The notes under the pieces are model-generated. The model made no database searches. It saw only the letters and a program-made list of their open reading frames with translations, and had not been told where the DNA came from. From assembly GCF_025813715.1 (NCBI RefSeq), contig NZ_CP107532.1:5212501-5276500 (forward strand): a stretch of 64,000 nucleotides of DNA, written 5' to 3'. The position numbers were made by a program, and so were the translations under genes. The first letter of the stretch is position 1, and each line of letters begins with the position of its first letter. This stretch comes from Methylobacterium sp. FF17. GTDB lineage: Bacteria; Pseudomonadota; Alphaproteobacteria; Rhizobiales; Beijerinckiaceae. Shown in pieces: positions 1 through 8,729 of this stretch.

Positions 1-243
1 GGGCAGCAGGAACAGGAGCTTGTTGCGCAGCGATCCCGCGGCGATGCGGCCGACGATGGGAAGCTCCCGCTCGGCGGCAAAGCCCACCACGTAGCGGGGC
101 GTCACCGCCGCATCGTCGATCACGACCCCGGCGGCCTTGACTCCGGCCCGCCCGGCCTGCGCGGCGACGTCGTCCAGGGAAGCGGCCGCGACCTTGGCGA
201 GGCCTGCAATATCGTCGAGAAGCGCGATCAGTCCGATGCTCAC
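1..243 (-). CDS. DUF808 family inner-membrane protein, N-terminal part (cut by window edge)
   Basis: I translated this by hand. A GTG start at 241-243 is preceded by a GGGAGA ribosome site and opens 81 codons that run off the left edge. The start reads VSIGLIALLDDIAGLAKVAA and continues with GVVIDDAAVTPRYVVGF and AERELPIVGRIAAGSLRNK. This is the usual N-terminus of DUF808 (YedI-like) proteins: a short cytoplasmic stretch before several membrane helices. The function of the family is not known. It lies downstream of the metallophore block on the same strand, but a 230-base gap separates them, so I do not assign it to that operon. Only the first quarter or so of a protein of roughly 300 residues is visible. 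Confidence 0.8.
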   Translation of the reverse strand, partial: MSIGLIALLDDIAGLAKVAAASLDDVAAQAGRAGVKAAGVVIDDAAVTPRYVVGFAAERELPIVGRIAAGSLRNKLLFLLP

Positions 244-473
244 CGAGCTCTCCCTTGATGCAGCCTGGTCCGGTAGCGGATCGACCGCGCCAAGCTTGAG
301 CTTATGAGAAGACGAACGAGGTCGCGATCCGATCCAGTTGCGCCGCGAAAAAGTATGGGATGGCACGCTCGCCTGGTGAACCTGTCGGCCGAAGGCTCGG
401 ATCTGCCGAGACGCTGAGATGCAAAGGCGCTGACAGGGCGATGCGACCTCCGCGCCGTTCCGGCCGCGTCGGA

Positions 474-989
474 TCAGCGTGAGGGCCGCAGGCGCGCCAT
501 GCAGTGGGCATCCGCGAACACGCCGTTCCGGAAGCTGGCGGCCCGATGCGTGCCCTCGATCTCGAAACCGTGCTTGGTGTACAGGGCGATGGCGTTCGCG
601 TTGTCGGTGAACACGGTCATCTCGAGACGCGTGACGTTGAGCCAGTTGTCGGCCGTCTCGATCATCTCCGCCAGCAGGCGCGAGCCGATGCCGTGTCCCA
701 TGAAGGCTTCGTGGACGGCGATCCAGAATTCGGCGGCGTGCGCGCGCCGTCCGTAGAAGGGACGCAGGGCGGCCGCCCCGACGACGCGCCCGTTGGCCTC
801 CGCGGTGAGATGCAGGTCGCGGGGTGACCGGGGCTCCAGCCACGCCTTGACGCTTTCGAAAGACTCGTAGGGAAGGGCCAGCGTGCCGAGCCGAAAGGCC
901 GGCTGATTGTAGATCTCGTAGAGGTCGGTGGCATCCGCACTCCGCATCGCGCGGATGTTCACGTCGGTCTTGTCGTCCGGATGGACCAT
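474..989 (-). CDS. GNAT family N-acetyltransferase of the metallophore cluster
   Basis: A 171-residue single-domain GNAT enzyme that uses acetyl-CoA. The acetyl-CoA loop (Q/R-x-x-G-x-G/A type) is GHGIGSRLL, followed by the usual LEMTVFTDNANAIALYTKHG segment near the C-terminus. I chose the ATG at 987-989 because AAAGGCGA precedes it; the frame stays open upstream but gives arginine- and cysteine-rich sequence unlike GNATs. It resembles the YhhY-like and polyamine-acetylating branches. It is the last gene of the co-directional metallophore block. Rhodopetrobactins are N-acetylated petrobactins, so acetylation of the polyamine arm is the likely role; that is inference from context. A general amino-acid or antibiotic acetyltransferase is the alternative. 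Confidence 0.82.
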   Translation of the reverse strand: MVHPDDKTDVNIRAMRSADATDLYEIYNQPAFRLGTLALPYESFESVKAWLEPRSPRDLHLTAEANGRVVGAAALRPFYGRRAHAAEFWIAVHEAFMGHGIGSRLLAEMIETADNWLNVTRLEMTVFTDNANAIALYTKHGFEIEGTHRAASFRNGVFADAHCMARLRPSR

Positions 990-1192
990 GACGTCGCCTT
1001 TCGTCTCTGGAAGCTTCGTGAGGAAGGGCAGAGCGGCCGCGCAGGACGTGGTGCCGCCTCGATAGGTCCCGCGAGAGCACCGTCGCCGCGACCGGCCTGT
1101 ACATCGGATCTCCGCGCGGGAACGGTGCACCCGGGTGCCGGAATTGGATCGCGTAACGCGCGCAAGCCATCAGCGCTCCGAGCCCGTATCCT

Positions 1193-1471
1193 TCACACCC
1201 AATCGAAGTGGAGTGTTTCGCGAAACGCGAAGCGCTCGATATGACGTGCGACGACGTCGCGAAGACCTGGAAGGCTCGCCGAGTCCTCGGTCGTCACATC
1301 GACCGTCAGGGCATCCGCGTCGGCGGCGAGCCGCGTTTCACCCAATGGAAGGACGATCCGTGCGGATGTGGCGGTGAACTCCGTCTCGAACTTGTGTGAC
1401 CAGTGCTTGCAGAGCTGCTGAAGGTAGCGGCTGGCATGGGGCGTGCGGATGATGGCGCGATTGTGGGTCAT
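1193..1471 (-). CDS. DUF2218 domain protein of the metallophore cluster
   Basis: A 92-residue protein that is entirely a DUF2218 domain, starting MTHNRAIIRTPHASRYLQQL and ending HIERFAFRETLHFDWV. The ATG at 1469-1471 has GAGGAA eight bases upstream; the longer frame would overlap the dehydratase gene. DUF2218 proteins are small, cytoplasmic, rich in histidine and acidic residues, and often sit beside TonB receptors and siderophore genes, but no biochemical role is established that I know of. Here the gene begins about 10 bases after the stop of the 3-dehydroshikimate dehydratase gene, so it is almost certainly translated from the same message. A role in handling metal or apo-metallophore in the cytoplasm is only a guess from this company. 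Confidence 0.85.
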   Translation of the reverse strand: MTHNRAIIRTPHASRYLQQLCKHWSHKFETEFTATSARIVLPLGETRLAADADALTVDVTTEDSASLPGLRDVVARHIERFAFRETLHFDWV

Positions 1472-1481
1472 GGAGCGTTCC

Positions 1482-2303
1482 TCAACTCGCCCGGCTGTGG
1501 CGCTGCGCGGTGACGGTCCGCAGCCGGGACAGGTCCGTCGACAGGGTGGAGAAGCAGGACTCGCCGAACCATTCGAGGGACGCTTCGGCGCTCGGATGGA
1601 GCGTGCGCAGGAACGCGCCGTAATCGAAGGCACCCTCGAAGAGGCCCGTCATGCCATCGCGCCGCCCGGACGCCGCATAGACGTTGGCCGGCTCGAAGAC
1701 GGAGAGGTCCGAGCGACCCCGGACATTCTTCAGATGATAGTAATCGATATGCTCCACGAGGCTCTCGTGGGCCGCGAATGGGTCGTCACCGCCTTCCCAT
1801 ACGTGGAGCGTGTCGAAGTTCACCTTCAGCGCCGGATGATCGACCTCCTCCAGCAAGCGCAGGAGCGAGGCTGTGGTGTCGGCCAGGGTTCCGGGATGCG
1901 TCTCCACGACGAGGCGCAGGCCATGATCGGACAGATACGCGGCCGCCATCCGCAGGCGGCTCGCCACGAGGGTGCGCTCCTCGCGGGAGATTGCGGAACT
2001 GCCCTTCATGCCCGCGAAGGTGCGGAGGCGCGGCGCCCGCCAGGTCCGCGCCAGGCGGCAGAGCTCGGCCATGCGCGACCTCAGGATAGCCGGGGCCACG
2101 TCCAGCGGCAGGTAGTCGCTCAGCATGGGGACGCGCAGCCCGTAGGCAGCCAGGCGCTCAGCGTTCTCGCCGGACCCGAGATTGCGCGCATGGACCCCCC
2201 AGAGCTCGATGCCGTCGAAGCCGCTGCCCTGCGCAAAGCGTGCGATGTCCCCGAGCGACAGCAGATGGTGGCGAAAGCTGATGGTGCAGAGCGAGATTCT
2301 CAT
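1482..2303 (-). CDS. mllF: 3-dehydroshikimate dehydratase, AsbF-like (sugar phosphate isomerase/epimerase fold)
   Basis: A 273-residue TIM-barrel protein close in length to Bacillus AsbF (about 280), which converts 3-dehydroshikimate to 3,4-dihydroxybenzoate for petrobactin. Carboxylate and histidine residues expected to hold the metal are visible: E134 in VVETHPG, D164 in VNFDTLHVWEGG, H190 in YYHLKNVR, and E244 in LEWFGES. The ATG at 2301-2303 overlaps the stop of the preceding ACP/AsbE gene as ATGA, so translation is probably coupled. As I recall, methylolanthanin carries 4-hydroxybenzoate, so the exact aryl product here cannot be read from sequence. Fold and pathway placement are firm; the symbol is by analogy with the mll locus. 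Confidence 0.85.
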   Translation of the reverse strand: MRISLCTISFRHHLLSLGDIARFAQGSGFDGIELWGVHARNLGSGENAERLAAYGLRVPMLSDYLPLDVAPAILRSRMAELCRLARTWRAPRLRTFAGMKGSSAISREERTLVASRLRMAAAYLSDHGLRLVVETHPGTLADTTASLLRLLEEVDHPALKVNFDTLHVWEGGDDPFAAHESLVEHIDYYHLKNVRGRSDLSVFEPANVYAASGRRDGMTGLFEGAFDYGAFLRTLHPSAEASLEWFGESCFSTLSTDLSRLRTVTAQRHSRAS

Positions 2304-3646
2304 GCCGGAAGCCTTTCCCGCTCGGGCATCGCCCGCGTCAGGTCCGGCGCGGTGCGGCGCCAGGCCTCCAGCGCGGCCGCGAGATGCCGCTTGATCGCGA
2401 ATTCCTGGCGATCGAGTGCATCGAGCTTTTCCAGCACCGGGGCGACCTGCGCCGAATCCACGGTCCTGGCGAGCCTCAGCACCGCGTAGTGCAGGGCGGT
2501 CAGGCCGTTCACCAGCTCCTCGATCTCGTCGCAGATCCGCTGGAAGTCCGCGTCCGGCCAGCGCAGGGCACGCCAGAGGAACGCGAAGCCGTGCTCGTAG
2601 GCCCATTTGCGGATCGTGAGCACCGGCAACTCGCGCAACGCCGCGTCGAGACCGGCGAGCCGCAGCCCCCCGCGCCCCTCGGCATGGGCGAGGACGATGG
2701 CGCGGGCCGCATCGATCAGGGGATTGGCATCGGGGCGGAAGCAGGCGTCGAAGAAGGCCATGAGGTCCGTGGCTGCCGGCGGATGGGCGCGCGCGGGATC
2801 GAACCGATAGCCGCCGGCCACGCTCGGCTGGCGGATGGCGTTGAGGAGTGTGTCCCGCGCGATCAGCCCGTCCCACCGGAAGTCCGGGTCGCGCACCCGC
2901 CAGAGAGCGGGATCGGCGGTCAGTTCCAGCATGAGGTAATGCGGGAAGGGGTTCTGGTTGAACTTGTTCTCGCGCTCCGGCAGGTGGAACATGTCGAGCA
3001 TCACCATGATCCGGGTGTCCGGCGCGCGGTGTTCCAGAAGGTCCAGGAGCTTGGCGATGTTCTCGTCCTTGGAGCGGGAATGATCGTACCAGGCCAGCAG
3101 CGGGACGCCGTAGAGCCGCTCGAACCAGTAGCGGAAGGACTCATGGTCCATGGCGTCCGCGTGATAGGCGAGGCGGAACCCGTCGGTGATCGCGAACTCG
3201 GCATCCCAGATCAGGAAATAGAAGGGGCGATGGTCGATGCCCCGCGCCTTCAGGCCGTCGCAGACGCAGCTGACGAAGCAGTGGATCTTCAGGTCGTAGG
3301 GCATCTCGCCGTGGACGCCTTCCGACGCTGCTTCCGGGCGGGACGGTTCGGTCGCCCGCGGCCCCTCGGATTCGGGTGCCAGGAGTGCGGCGAGATCGGC
3401 GACCGTGACGACGGCCTGCCGACCGATCGCGTCCTCCGATACGGAGAGCCCCAGGGTCATCTCCAGCGCCAGGATCAGCTGCAGGAGCTGCACGGAATCG
3501 AGGTAGAGATCCTCGTTCAGCCGCGCCTCCGCAGCGAAGCGGTCGAGATGCGGATGCTGCATCTCCTCGCGCAGGACGGTTCCGATGGCCTCCACGAGGC
3601 TGTCGCGAGTCATCACAGAGGCGCCGTTCATCAGAGCCTCGGTCAT
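2300..3646 (-). CDS. mllDE: ACP-AsbE fusion (aryl carrier domain plus DUF6005 condensing enzyme)
   Basis: A 448-residue fusion of two proteins that are separate in Bacillus petrobactin synthesis. Residues about 10-90 are an acyl carrier domain with the phosphopantetheine site at Ser51 (LYLDSVQLLQ). Residues about 115-440 match the AsbE/DUF6005 family, beginning MPYDLKIHCFVSCVCD with later blocks MVMLDMFHLPERENKFNQNP and IRKWAYEHGFAFLWRAL. In the Asb model the ligase loads the aryl group on AsbD and AsbE transfers it to the polyamine. The chosen ATG (3644-3646) has GGAGG upstream and overlaps the stop of the synthetase/ligase gene as ATGA; in-frame Met6 and Met12 are weaker alternatives. The alanine/proline/glutamate-rich stretch at 90-114 is the inter-domain linker. 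Confidence 0.85.
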   Translation of the reverse strand: MTEALMNGASVMTRDSLVEAIGTVLREEMQHPHLDRFAAEARLNEDLYLDSVQLLQLILALEMTLGLSVSEDAIGRQAVVTVADLAALLAPESEGPRATEPSRPEAASEGVHGEMPYDLKIHCFVSCVCDGLKARGIDHRPFYFLIWDAEFAITDGFRLAYHADAMDHESFRYWFERLYGVPLLAWYDHSRSKDENIAKLLDLLEHRAPDTRIMVMLDMFHLPERENKFNQNPFPHYLMLELTADPALWRVRDPDFRWDGLIARDTLLNAIRQPSVAGGYRFDPARAHPPAATDLMAFFDACFRPDANPLIDAARAIVLAHAEGRGGLRLAGLDAALRELPVLTIRKWAYEHGFAFLWRALRWPDADFQRICDEIEELVNGLTALHYAVLRLARTVDSAQVAPVLEKLDALDRQEFAIKRHLAAALEAWRRTAPDLTRAMPERERLPA

Positions 3647-6600
3647 GCCACGGCCTCCGCCAGCAGACCGTCGCGATAGCGTTCGGCCACCTCGCGGCGG
3701 GAGATCTTGCCGTTGGCCATGCGGGGAATCGCGCCCACCTGCACCGCGGCGCCCGGCACCTGATGACCGGCCAGCCAGCGGCGACACCAGTCCTGCAGGG
3801 TACGGGGCGGCACGGTGTTTTCGGCGCTGAACACCAGCATGACACGCTCGCCCGCGAAGGGATCGGGCCGGGCGAAGGCGACGGCGTCGGTCACGCCGGG
3901 CATGGCCATCACCACGTCCTCCACCTCGGCGGGATAGACGTTGAGGCCCGAGACGTTGATCGTGTCGCCCATGCGGGAGACGAAGACGAGCATGCCGTCG
4001 GGGCGCAGGTAGCCGAGATCCGCGGTGCGGACGGATCCGCCCTCCCCTTCGACCACGATCTCGTCCGGGCGCTCGGCGCCTTCCCCCGCCCGGACGCGAT
4101 GATGGGGCAAGGGGCGGCCGATGATGTCGGCTTTACGCAGGTCCGGGTTCACCGCGATGCAGCCGGTTTCCGAGCAGCCGTATTGCTGGAAAAGATGGAC
4201 GACGCGGCTACGGATGGCGGCGAACCAGGGGGCCGGCAGGAGTGTGCCGGAGGTCATCGCCGCGTGCATGCGTTCGCCCTCCGGTAGGAGCCGGGCCAGC
4301 GTGTGCAGCAGGGCCGGCGATGTGTAGAGGAGCGGCTTGTCGATCTCGCGCAGGCGCCGCAGCAGGTATTTCGGGTTGGTGGTGTCCAGCACCACCGGTG
4401 CGCGGCCGCGACGCAGACCGACGAGGAGGCCGCAGATCAGGCCGTAGGAGTGGGTGGTCGGGCAAGCGATGACCGGCGTCATCCCGTTCGGCTCAGGAAA
4501 GGCCGCGACATAGCTCTCGATCTCCCGCTCCACCGTGCGCCAGGGGCGGGCGATGCATTTGGGCTCGCCCGTCGTGCCGGAACTCATCTGCAGGAGATGC
4601 CCCTCCCCCGGAACCACGGGCGCGGCTCCCTGCAGGACCTCGCCCTCGAGATCGTCCAGGAACAGGCGGTGGCAGCCCGCGCGCTCGGCGAGCCGCCGGG
4701 CGCCGGCATCGGGAAGCGCGGGGTGGATCGGCAGGAGCGTCACGCCGAGCTGGCGGGCGGCGAGGATGAAGGCGAGCCCCTCGGCGGTGTCGTGCAGGCG
4801 CATCGCGACGCGCTCGCCCCCTCCGGGGCGCAGGCGTGCCCGCGACGCGATGCGCGCGACGGCGGCGTCCATCGCATCCGCAGTGATCTCACGTCCGTCG
4901 ATCTCGATCATGGCGGCTCCGAAACGGTGTCTGGGAAGAGGCAGAGGTTTTAGGAGAGCGAGAGGTTTTGGGAGCGGAAAGAGGGCGTTGGGCACGGAGC
5001 GGCTGCATCGCGCCTCGGCGCATCCGAGCTTGCGGGACAGAAGGCCTTCGACCCGCAGCAGCGGGGCGTCGACCTGAAGGCGGGCGAAACGGTCCCCGAG
5101 CCCGTGTTCCGCCGCGTGGGTCCGCAGCCGGCGGCCCAGCCGAGGCCAGAACGCCGCTTCGTCCAGTCCGTGTGCGTAGGCCAGGAGATGGGTGACCTCG
5201 CACAGGCTGAAGACGAACAGGCTGTCCGTCACGAGTTCGGCGAGGGTCGCGGGCGAGCGCATGGCATGGAAGCGGTCGTCCACCGGGCCGGCATGGGCGG
5301 GGTCGATCGCGCCGAAATCCGGAACGCATGACGGCTCCGCGACGAAGTCCGGCACGTATTCCGCACTCTCGTGGAAATCGCGCAGGATCACGCGCTCCGG
5401 CCATCCATCGCGATGCACCAGGATCATGTTCTGGCCATGCGCCTCCAGGGCGACGCCGTGCGCCACCAGGAGGTGCCAGACGGGCAGGACCGCAACCTCG
5501 ATCAGGCGGTCGAGCCAATCCGCCAGGCCGTAACGCGCCAGCCAGGGAGCGACGAAGGCGGTGCCGTCCGCCTCACGGACGCCCAGGGCGTTGAAGGGCA
5601 GAGCGGCTTCCCCGGGCGACAGGTCGGGGCTCTCGCGCCAGATCGCGGCGAGCTGACCCTTAAGCGGGCCATCCCGGTCGGCTAGGATGGCCGCGTATTC
5701 GCGCAGGATGTCGATCCGGTAGCGGCCCCGCAGCAGCGGGTCGCCCGCCACCAGGCCCGCCAGCCAATCCGACAGGGCGGGCGCCGTCAGGACGAAGTGC
5801 GGATCGAGTGTCCGAAGGCTCGACGTGCTGACGAGGTTCAGGGCGAGCTTGACGCTCGCGGCGTGCGGATCGTCAAGGTTGTGCAGCGTGCGTAAGGATT
5901 GGCTGGCACGATAGCGCGCGCCGGCGGAGCCCAGCGGAACAGCTCGTCCCTCCGCCAGCCAGGGCCGGAGGGGGCCGGCGCGGAGGCGCTCCAGCTGCCA
6001 GGGATGCACGGGCAGGAGGGCGTGGGTCTCCAAGGATAGCCCCGCCCGATGCAGGCGATCCGCGAGGACGTCCGCTTCCGCGCCGAGTTCGGCCCGCCAG
6101 AACGCGACATCCGTGTCCGGCAGCGAAAGGGCGACCGCGTCCCGGCGCAGAGCCAACCATTCGAGGCGGAACGGCGCACCGCCTTCGGGCCCGTAGCGGC
6201 GGTGATCGTCCAGGGAGAAGCCGGTACGTGCCTTGAACGAGGGGTGATAGGGGTGCCCCTCCCAGAGTGCGGCGTCGAGGGGCGCGAAGGCGAGCCCACG
6301 GCGTTCCGGCAGGCGCAGGGTCCGCGCGTTCCAGTCGCAGAGTTCGATCGTCTGCCGGAGTTCCGCCAGGAGCCGCGCCCGGCATTCGGGGGTGGCTGGA
6401 AGGGCATCCACGAGGGCCGCGAGCTCGGCGCCCTGCCAGTCCCCGGCCGTTTGGGCCATCTCGACCGACGACGCATCGAGGCGCGGTCGCCCGAACGGGC
6501 CGAGGCTGCCGGTGGCGCGGAAGCGATGTGGGCCGATGCGCCAGTCCAACCGGCCGTGGGTCTCTCCCCACACCGGTTCGAGATCGGCGAGACCCTCGAA

Positions 6601-6672
6601 CAGGATCGCCTCTGCCAGTTGCCGCAGGACGCGTTCCTCCGGCCGGCCGGGGATCTCAAGAGGCAAGGGCAT
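3643..6672 (-). CDS. mllBC: IucA/IucC synthetase fused to aryl AMP-ligase (AsbB-AsbC type)
   Basis: A 1,009-residue fusion. Residues 1 to about 560 form a type A/B NIS synthetase (IucA/IucC) that adenylates a citrate carboxylate and couples an amine; visible motifs are HPSFKARTGF, HPWQLERL, SQSLRTLHN and EAHGQNMIL. Residues 588-1009 form an ANL-family AMP ligase with SSGTTGEPK (P-loop), QYGCSETG, TADLGY and the C-terminal lysine motif NGKISRRE; it should activate the hydroxybenzoate and load the carrier domain of the next gene. The start at 6670-6672 follows GCAAGG and lies 17 bases inside the preceding synthetase gene. In-frame Met588 (4909-4911) directly precedes the ligase domain and has GGAG just upstream, so a free ligase form is possible. 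The parts correspond to asbB and asbC. Confidence 0.87.
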   Translation of the reverse strand: MPLPLEIPGRPEERVLRQLAEAILFEGLADLEPVWGETHGRLDWRIGPHRFRATGSLGPFGRPRLDASSVEMAQTAGDWQGAELAALVDALPATPECRARLLAELRQTIELCDWNARTLRLPERRGLAFAPLDAALWEGHPYHPSFKARTGFSLDDHRRYGPEGGAPFRLEWLALRRDAVALSLPDTDVAFWRAELGAEADVLADRLHRAGLSLETHALLPVHPWQLERLRAGPLRPWLAEGRAVPLGSAGARYRASQSLRTLHNLDDPHAASVKLALNLVSTSSLRTLDPHFVLTAPALSDWLAGLVAGDPLLRGRYRIDILREYAAILADRDGPLKGQLAAIWRESPDLSPGEAALPFNALGVREADGTAFVAPWLARYGLADWLDRLIEVAVLPVWHLLVAHGVALEAHGQNMILVHRDGWPERVILRDFHESAEYVPDFVAEPSCVPDFGAIDPAHAGPVDDRFHAMRSPATLAELVTDSLFVFSLCEVTHLLAYAHGLDEAAFWPRLGRRLRTHAAEHGLGDRFARLQVDAPLLRVEGLLSRKLGCAEARCSRSVPNALFPLPKPLALLKPLPLPRHRFGAAMIEIDGREITADAMDAAVARIASRARLRPGGGERVAMRLHDTAEGLAFILAARQLGVTLLPIHPALPDAGARRLAERAGCHRLFLDDLEGEVLQGAAPVVPGEGHLLQMSSGTTGEPKCIARPWRTVEREIESYVAAFPEPNGMTPVIACPTTHSYGLICGLLVGLRRGRAPVVLDTTNPKYLLRRLREIDKPLLYTSPALLHTLARLLPEGERMHAAMTSGTLLPAPWFAAIRSRVVHLFQQYGCSETGCIAVNPDLRKADIIGRPLPHHRVRAGEGAERPDEIVVEGEGGSVRTADLGYLRPDGMLVFVSRMGDTINVSGLNVYPAEVEDVVMAMPGVTDAVAFARPDPFAGERVMLVFSAENTVPPRTLQDWCRRWLAGHQVPGAAVQVGAIPRMANGKISRREVAERYRDGLLAEAVA

Positions 6673-8437
6673 GATCGGCCTTGCCTCGAGCCGCCGCACG
6701 GAGACCGAGCGGATTCGGCATGTCGATGTAGTTGCCGGTGCCGTCGCCCGAGGCCAGTTCGTCGCGGTCCGACAGGCGGACGCGCAGGTTGGCCTTGGTG
6801 CAGAGCGTCGCCCCCTCCAGGACCGAGCGGGCGAAGGCCCGTCCGGGGCCCCCCATGCGGCGCGCCATCCCGTCGAGGCGACAGGCGAGGTCGTCGAGCA
6901 GGATGTCCTCACGGATCAACCCGTCATGGCCCATGCGGGCGACGACGGAGAAGATCTGGTTGACCACGAGGTAATAGGCGAGCCGCCGGCGGATCTCGCT
7001 ATCCGCGAAGTAGAGCCCGGGAATCGTGCCGGTTTCCGGCGCATAGGCCATAAGGCGTGGCCGCGCGGCCTCGGAGAGATAGTAGCCCTGGTTGTCGCGG
7101 TAGAAGCCGCGACGGGGCCAGCCCGTGGCCACATCGAGCAGGGCGTTCTGCTGGTGCGCTTCGAGGGCGATGCCGTGCGCGTCGTAGAGGGCGACGACCG
7201 GCTCCAGCATGCAATCGAGATACAGGCCGAACCAGGTTCGCGCGATGCGGGCTGGGACCTCCCCGGCACCGGCGCGGCGCAGGAGCGTTTCGAGGCGCGA
7301 GGGATGTCCGGGCCGAGGCTCGGCGGTCAGGGCCGCCAGGGTCGCGATGCCCCGCTCCGCGCCGTCCCGGAACGGGTTTTCGCGCAGCACCGTTTCAAAG
7401 CCGCTTTCCGCGCGGCCGGGACAGTGCAGGGTGAGGTAGGCCGGGTCCGAGAGAATGCGGAAGTTCGGGTGCGCCGCGCCGAACCCGCTGCGCGCGACGA
7501 GCCGGGCCATGGCGACGCCCGCCTCCAATTCCGCGAAGCGGTTGACCCGCAGCGCGTTTGTGAGCGTGACGGGGAGCGAGAACTTCGCCATCCAGGGGCT
7601 TTCGGACGCGTAGACCGTGCGTAGCGACGAGGTGGCGGTGAAGCGCGGACCGAAGGCGCCGAGGCGCCGGACGAGACCGGCCTCCGCCATCGCGGCGACG
7701 TGCGGCTCCAGCATCAGGGCGTCGGCTTGGAGCGGATGCATGGGCAAGGCGACTTCCCCGGAGCCCAGCGGCAACCGTGCCGCGTCGGGGCCGAGGAGGT
7801 CGAGGGCCATCTCCGACGCCGAGCGGGCGCCAGCGGAATCCTGGCGGATCGATTCCGCCGCGACAGCGAAGACGGCGAGCTGGAAGTCGCCACCCTCCTC
7901 GGGGGCATAGGCGCGGGCCTGCCAGGGGGTGAGGCCCTGCCGGCTCTTGGGCGTCGGATGCAGCCAATGGCCGAAGACCAGCGACCGCTCGGCGCCGATG
8001 AAGCTCGACGCCTCGTCCGCCCCGCGCGGGGCGAGGTCGAGCTGGCGGGCGGTCTCGCGGTAGCTGTCGAGGATGCGCCCGAGCAGTTCCAATTCGCGTT
8101 CCCGGGCAGTCTCGTGACCGCCCGCATCCACGCGCGCATAGGCCTCCCCGAGGAGTTCCTGGATGGCGCGCATCGGGGGAACGCGGCGCCAGCGCGGTTC
8201 ATGCAGATGGCGCGTCCAGAGGCGGCCGAACCCCTGCGCGCCGCAGAGCGAGGGGGCCACGATCTCGGCCCGGATCGCGAGGCGTTGGCTGTGCAGGTTC
8301 CACTCCACGCACACGGCGGGAGGGCCGTCCGGCAGGGTGTGCCGGACCTGGATTCCGGGGTCGATCTCGCGCAGGTACCCGTTGGCGAAGCTGCGGAAAG
8401 CGGCGGCCTCGGCGAAAGGCTGGGACGATGGTGGCAT
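6656..8437 (-). CDS. mllA: IucA/IucC family NIS siderophore synthetase (AsbA type)
   Basis: A 593-residue NRPS-independent siderophore synthetase, full length for the family. ATP- and citrate-binding motifs are all present: H160-P-T-P-K164, MHPLQ at 233-237, SSLRT at 270-274, K285 in AKFSLPVT, EAHQQN at 426-431, and CTKANLRVRL in the C-terminal FhuF-like thumb. It should make the first ATP-dependent amide between citrate and a polyamine, as AsbA does with spermidine. The start at 8435-8437 follows GAAGAAGG about 10 bases upstream. The 292 bases upstream are non-coding and may hold a promoter for the biosynthetic genes. Family and role in metallophore assembly are secure; the identity of the amine is not visible in sequence. 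Confidence 0.88.
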   Translation of the reverse strand: MPPSSQPFAEAAAFRSFANGYLREIDPGIQVRHTLPDGPPAVCVEWNLHSQRLAIRAEIVAPSLCGAQGFGRLWTRHLHEPRWRRVPPMRAIQELLGEAYARVDAGGHETARERELELLGRILDSYRETARQLDLAPRGADEASSFIGAERSLVFGHWLHPTPKSRQGLTPWQARAYAPEEGGDFQLAVFAVAAESIRQDSAGARSASEMALDLLGPDAARLPLGSGEVALPMHPLQADALMLEPHVAAMAEAGLVRRLGAFGPRFTATSSLRTVYASESPWMAKFSLPVTLTNALRVNRFAELEAGVAMARLVARSGFGAAHPNFRILSDPAYLTLHCPGRAESGFETVLRENPFRDGAERGIATLAALTAEPRPGHPSRLETLLRRAGAGEVPARIARTWFGLYLDCMLEPVVALYDAHGIALEAHQQNALLDVATGWPRRGFYRDNQGYYLSEAARPRLMAYAPETGTIPGLYFADSEIRRRLAYYLVVNQIFSVVARMGHDGLIREDILLDDLACRLDGMARRMGGPGRAFARSVLEGATLCTKANLRVRLSDRDELASGDGTGNYIDMPNPLGLRAAARGKADHALAS

Positions 8438-8689
8438 GACAAGCGAACCTTCTTCGAGCTTTCGACGCGGCGCATGCCTGGCACGGGGTGGCTCGATGTG
8501 CCGTGTCTCTCGTTGTTCGTCGGTCGAGGGCGCACGGATGCTTGCGTGCCGCCCGAATTCAGAGTGGTAAGAGCGGCCTCAGACCCGGAATGGAATGGAT
8601 CTTCGAGTATCGTGGTTCCATGATCTGTCTGAATTCGGTCGTCTTCTGACAGGATTCGTAAATCGAATCAATTCCGCTGTCGAAAATCA

Positions 8690-8729
8690 TGAACCGACGA
8701 AATTTATATTGGAATAATTCTTTGTCCAA
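8690..8729 (-). promoter_or_regulatory. possible promoter for the metallophore synthetase genes
   Basis: This AT-rich island stands out in GC-rich surroundings in the gap before the first synthetase gene. Reading toward that gene there is TTGGAC (8724-8729) and TATAAA (8703-8708), separated by 15 bases, shorter than the usual 16-18. TTGGA and TCCAA arms at 8709-8713 and 8725-8729 form a short inverted repeat. The transcript would carry a leader of about 250 bases. The motif is weak and read-through from the PepSY gene may suffice. Confidence 0.25.
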
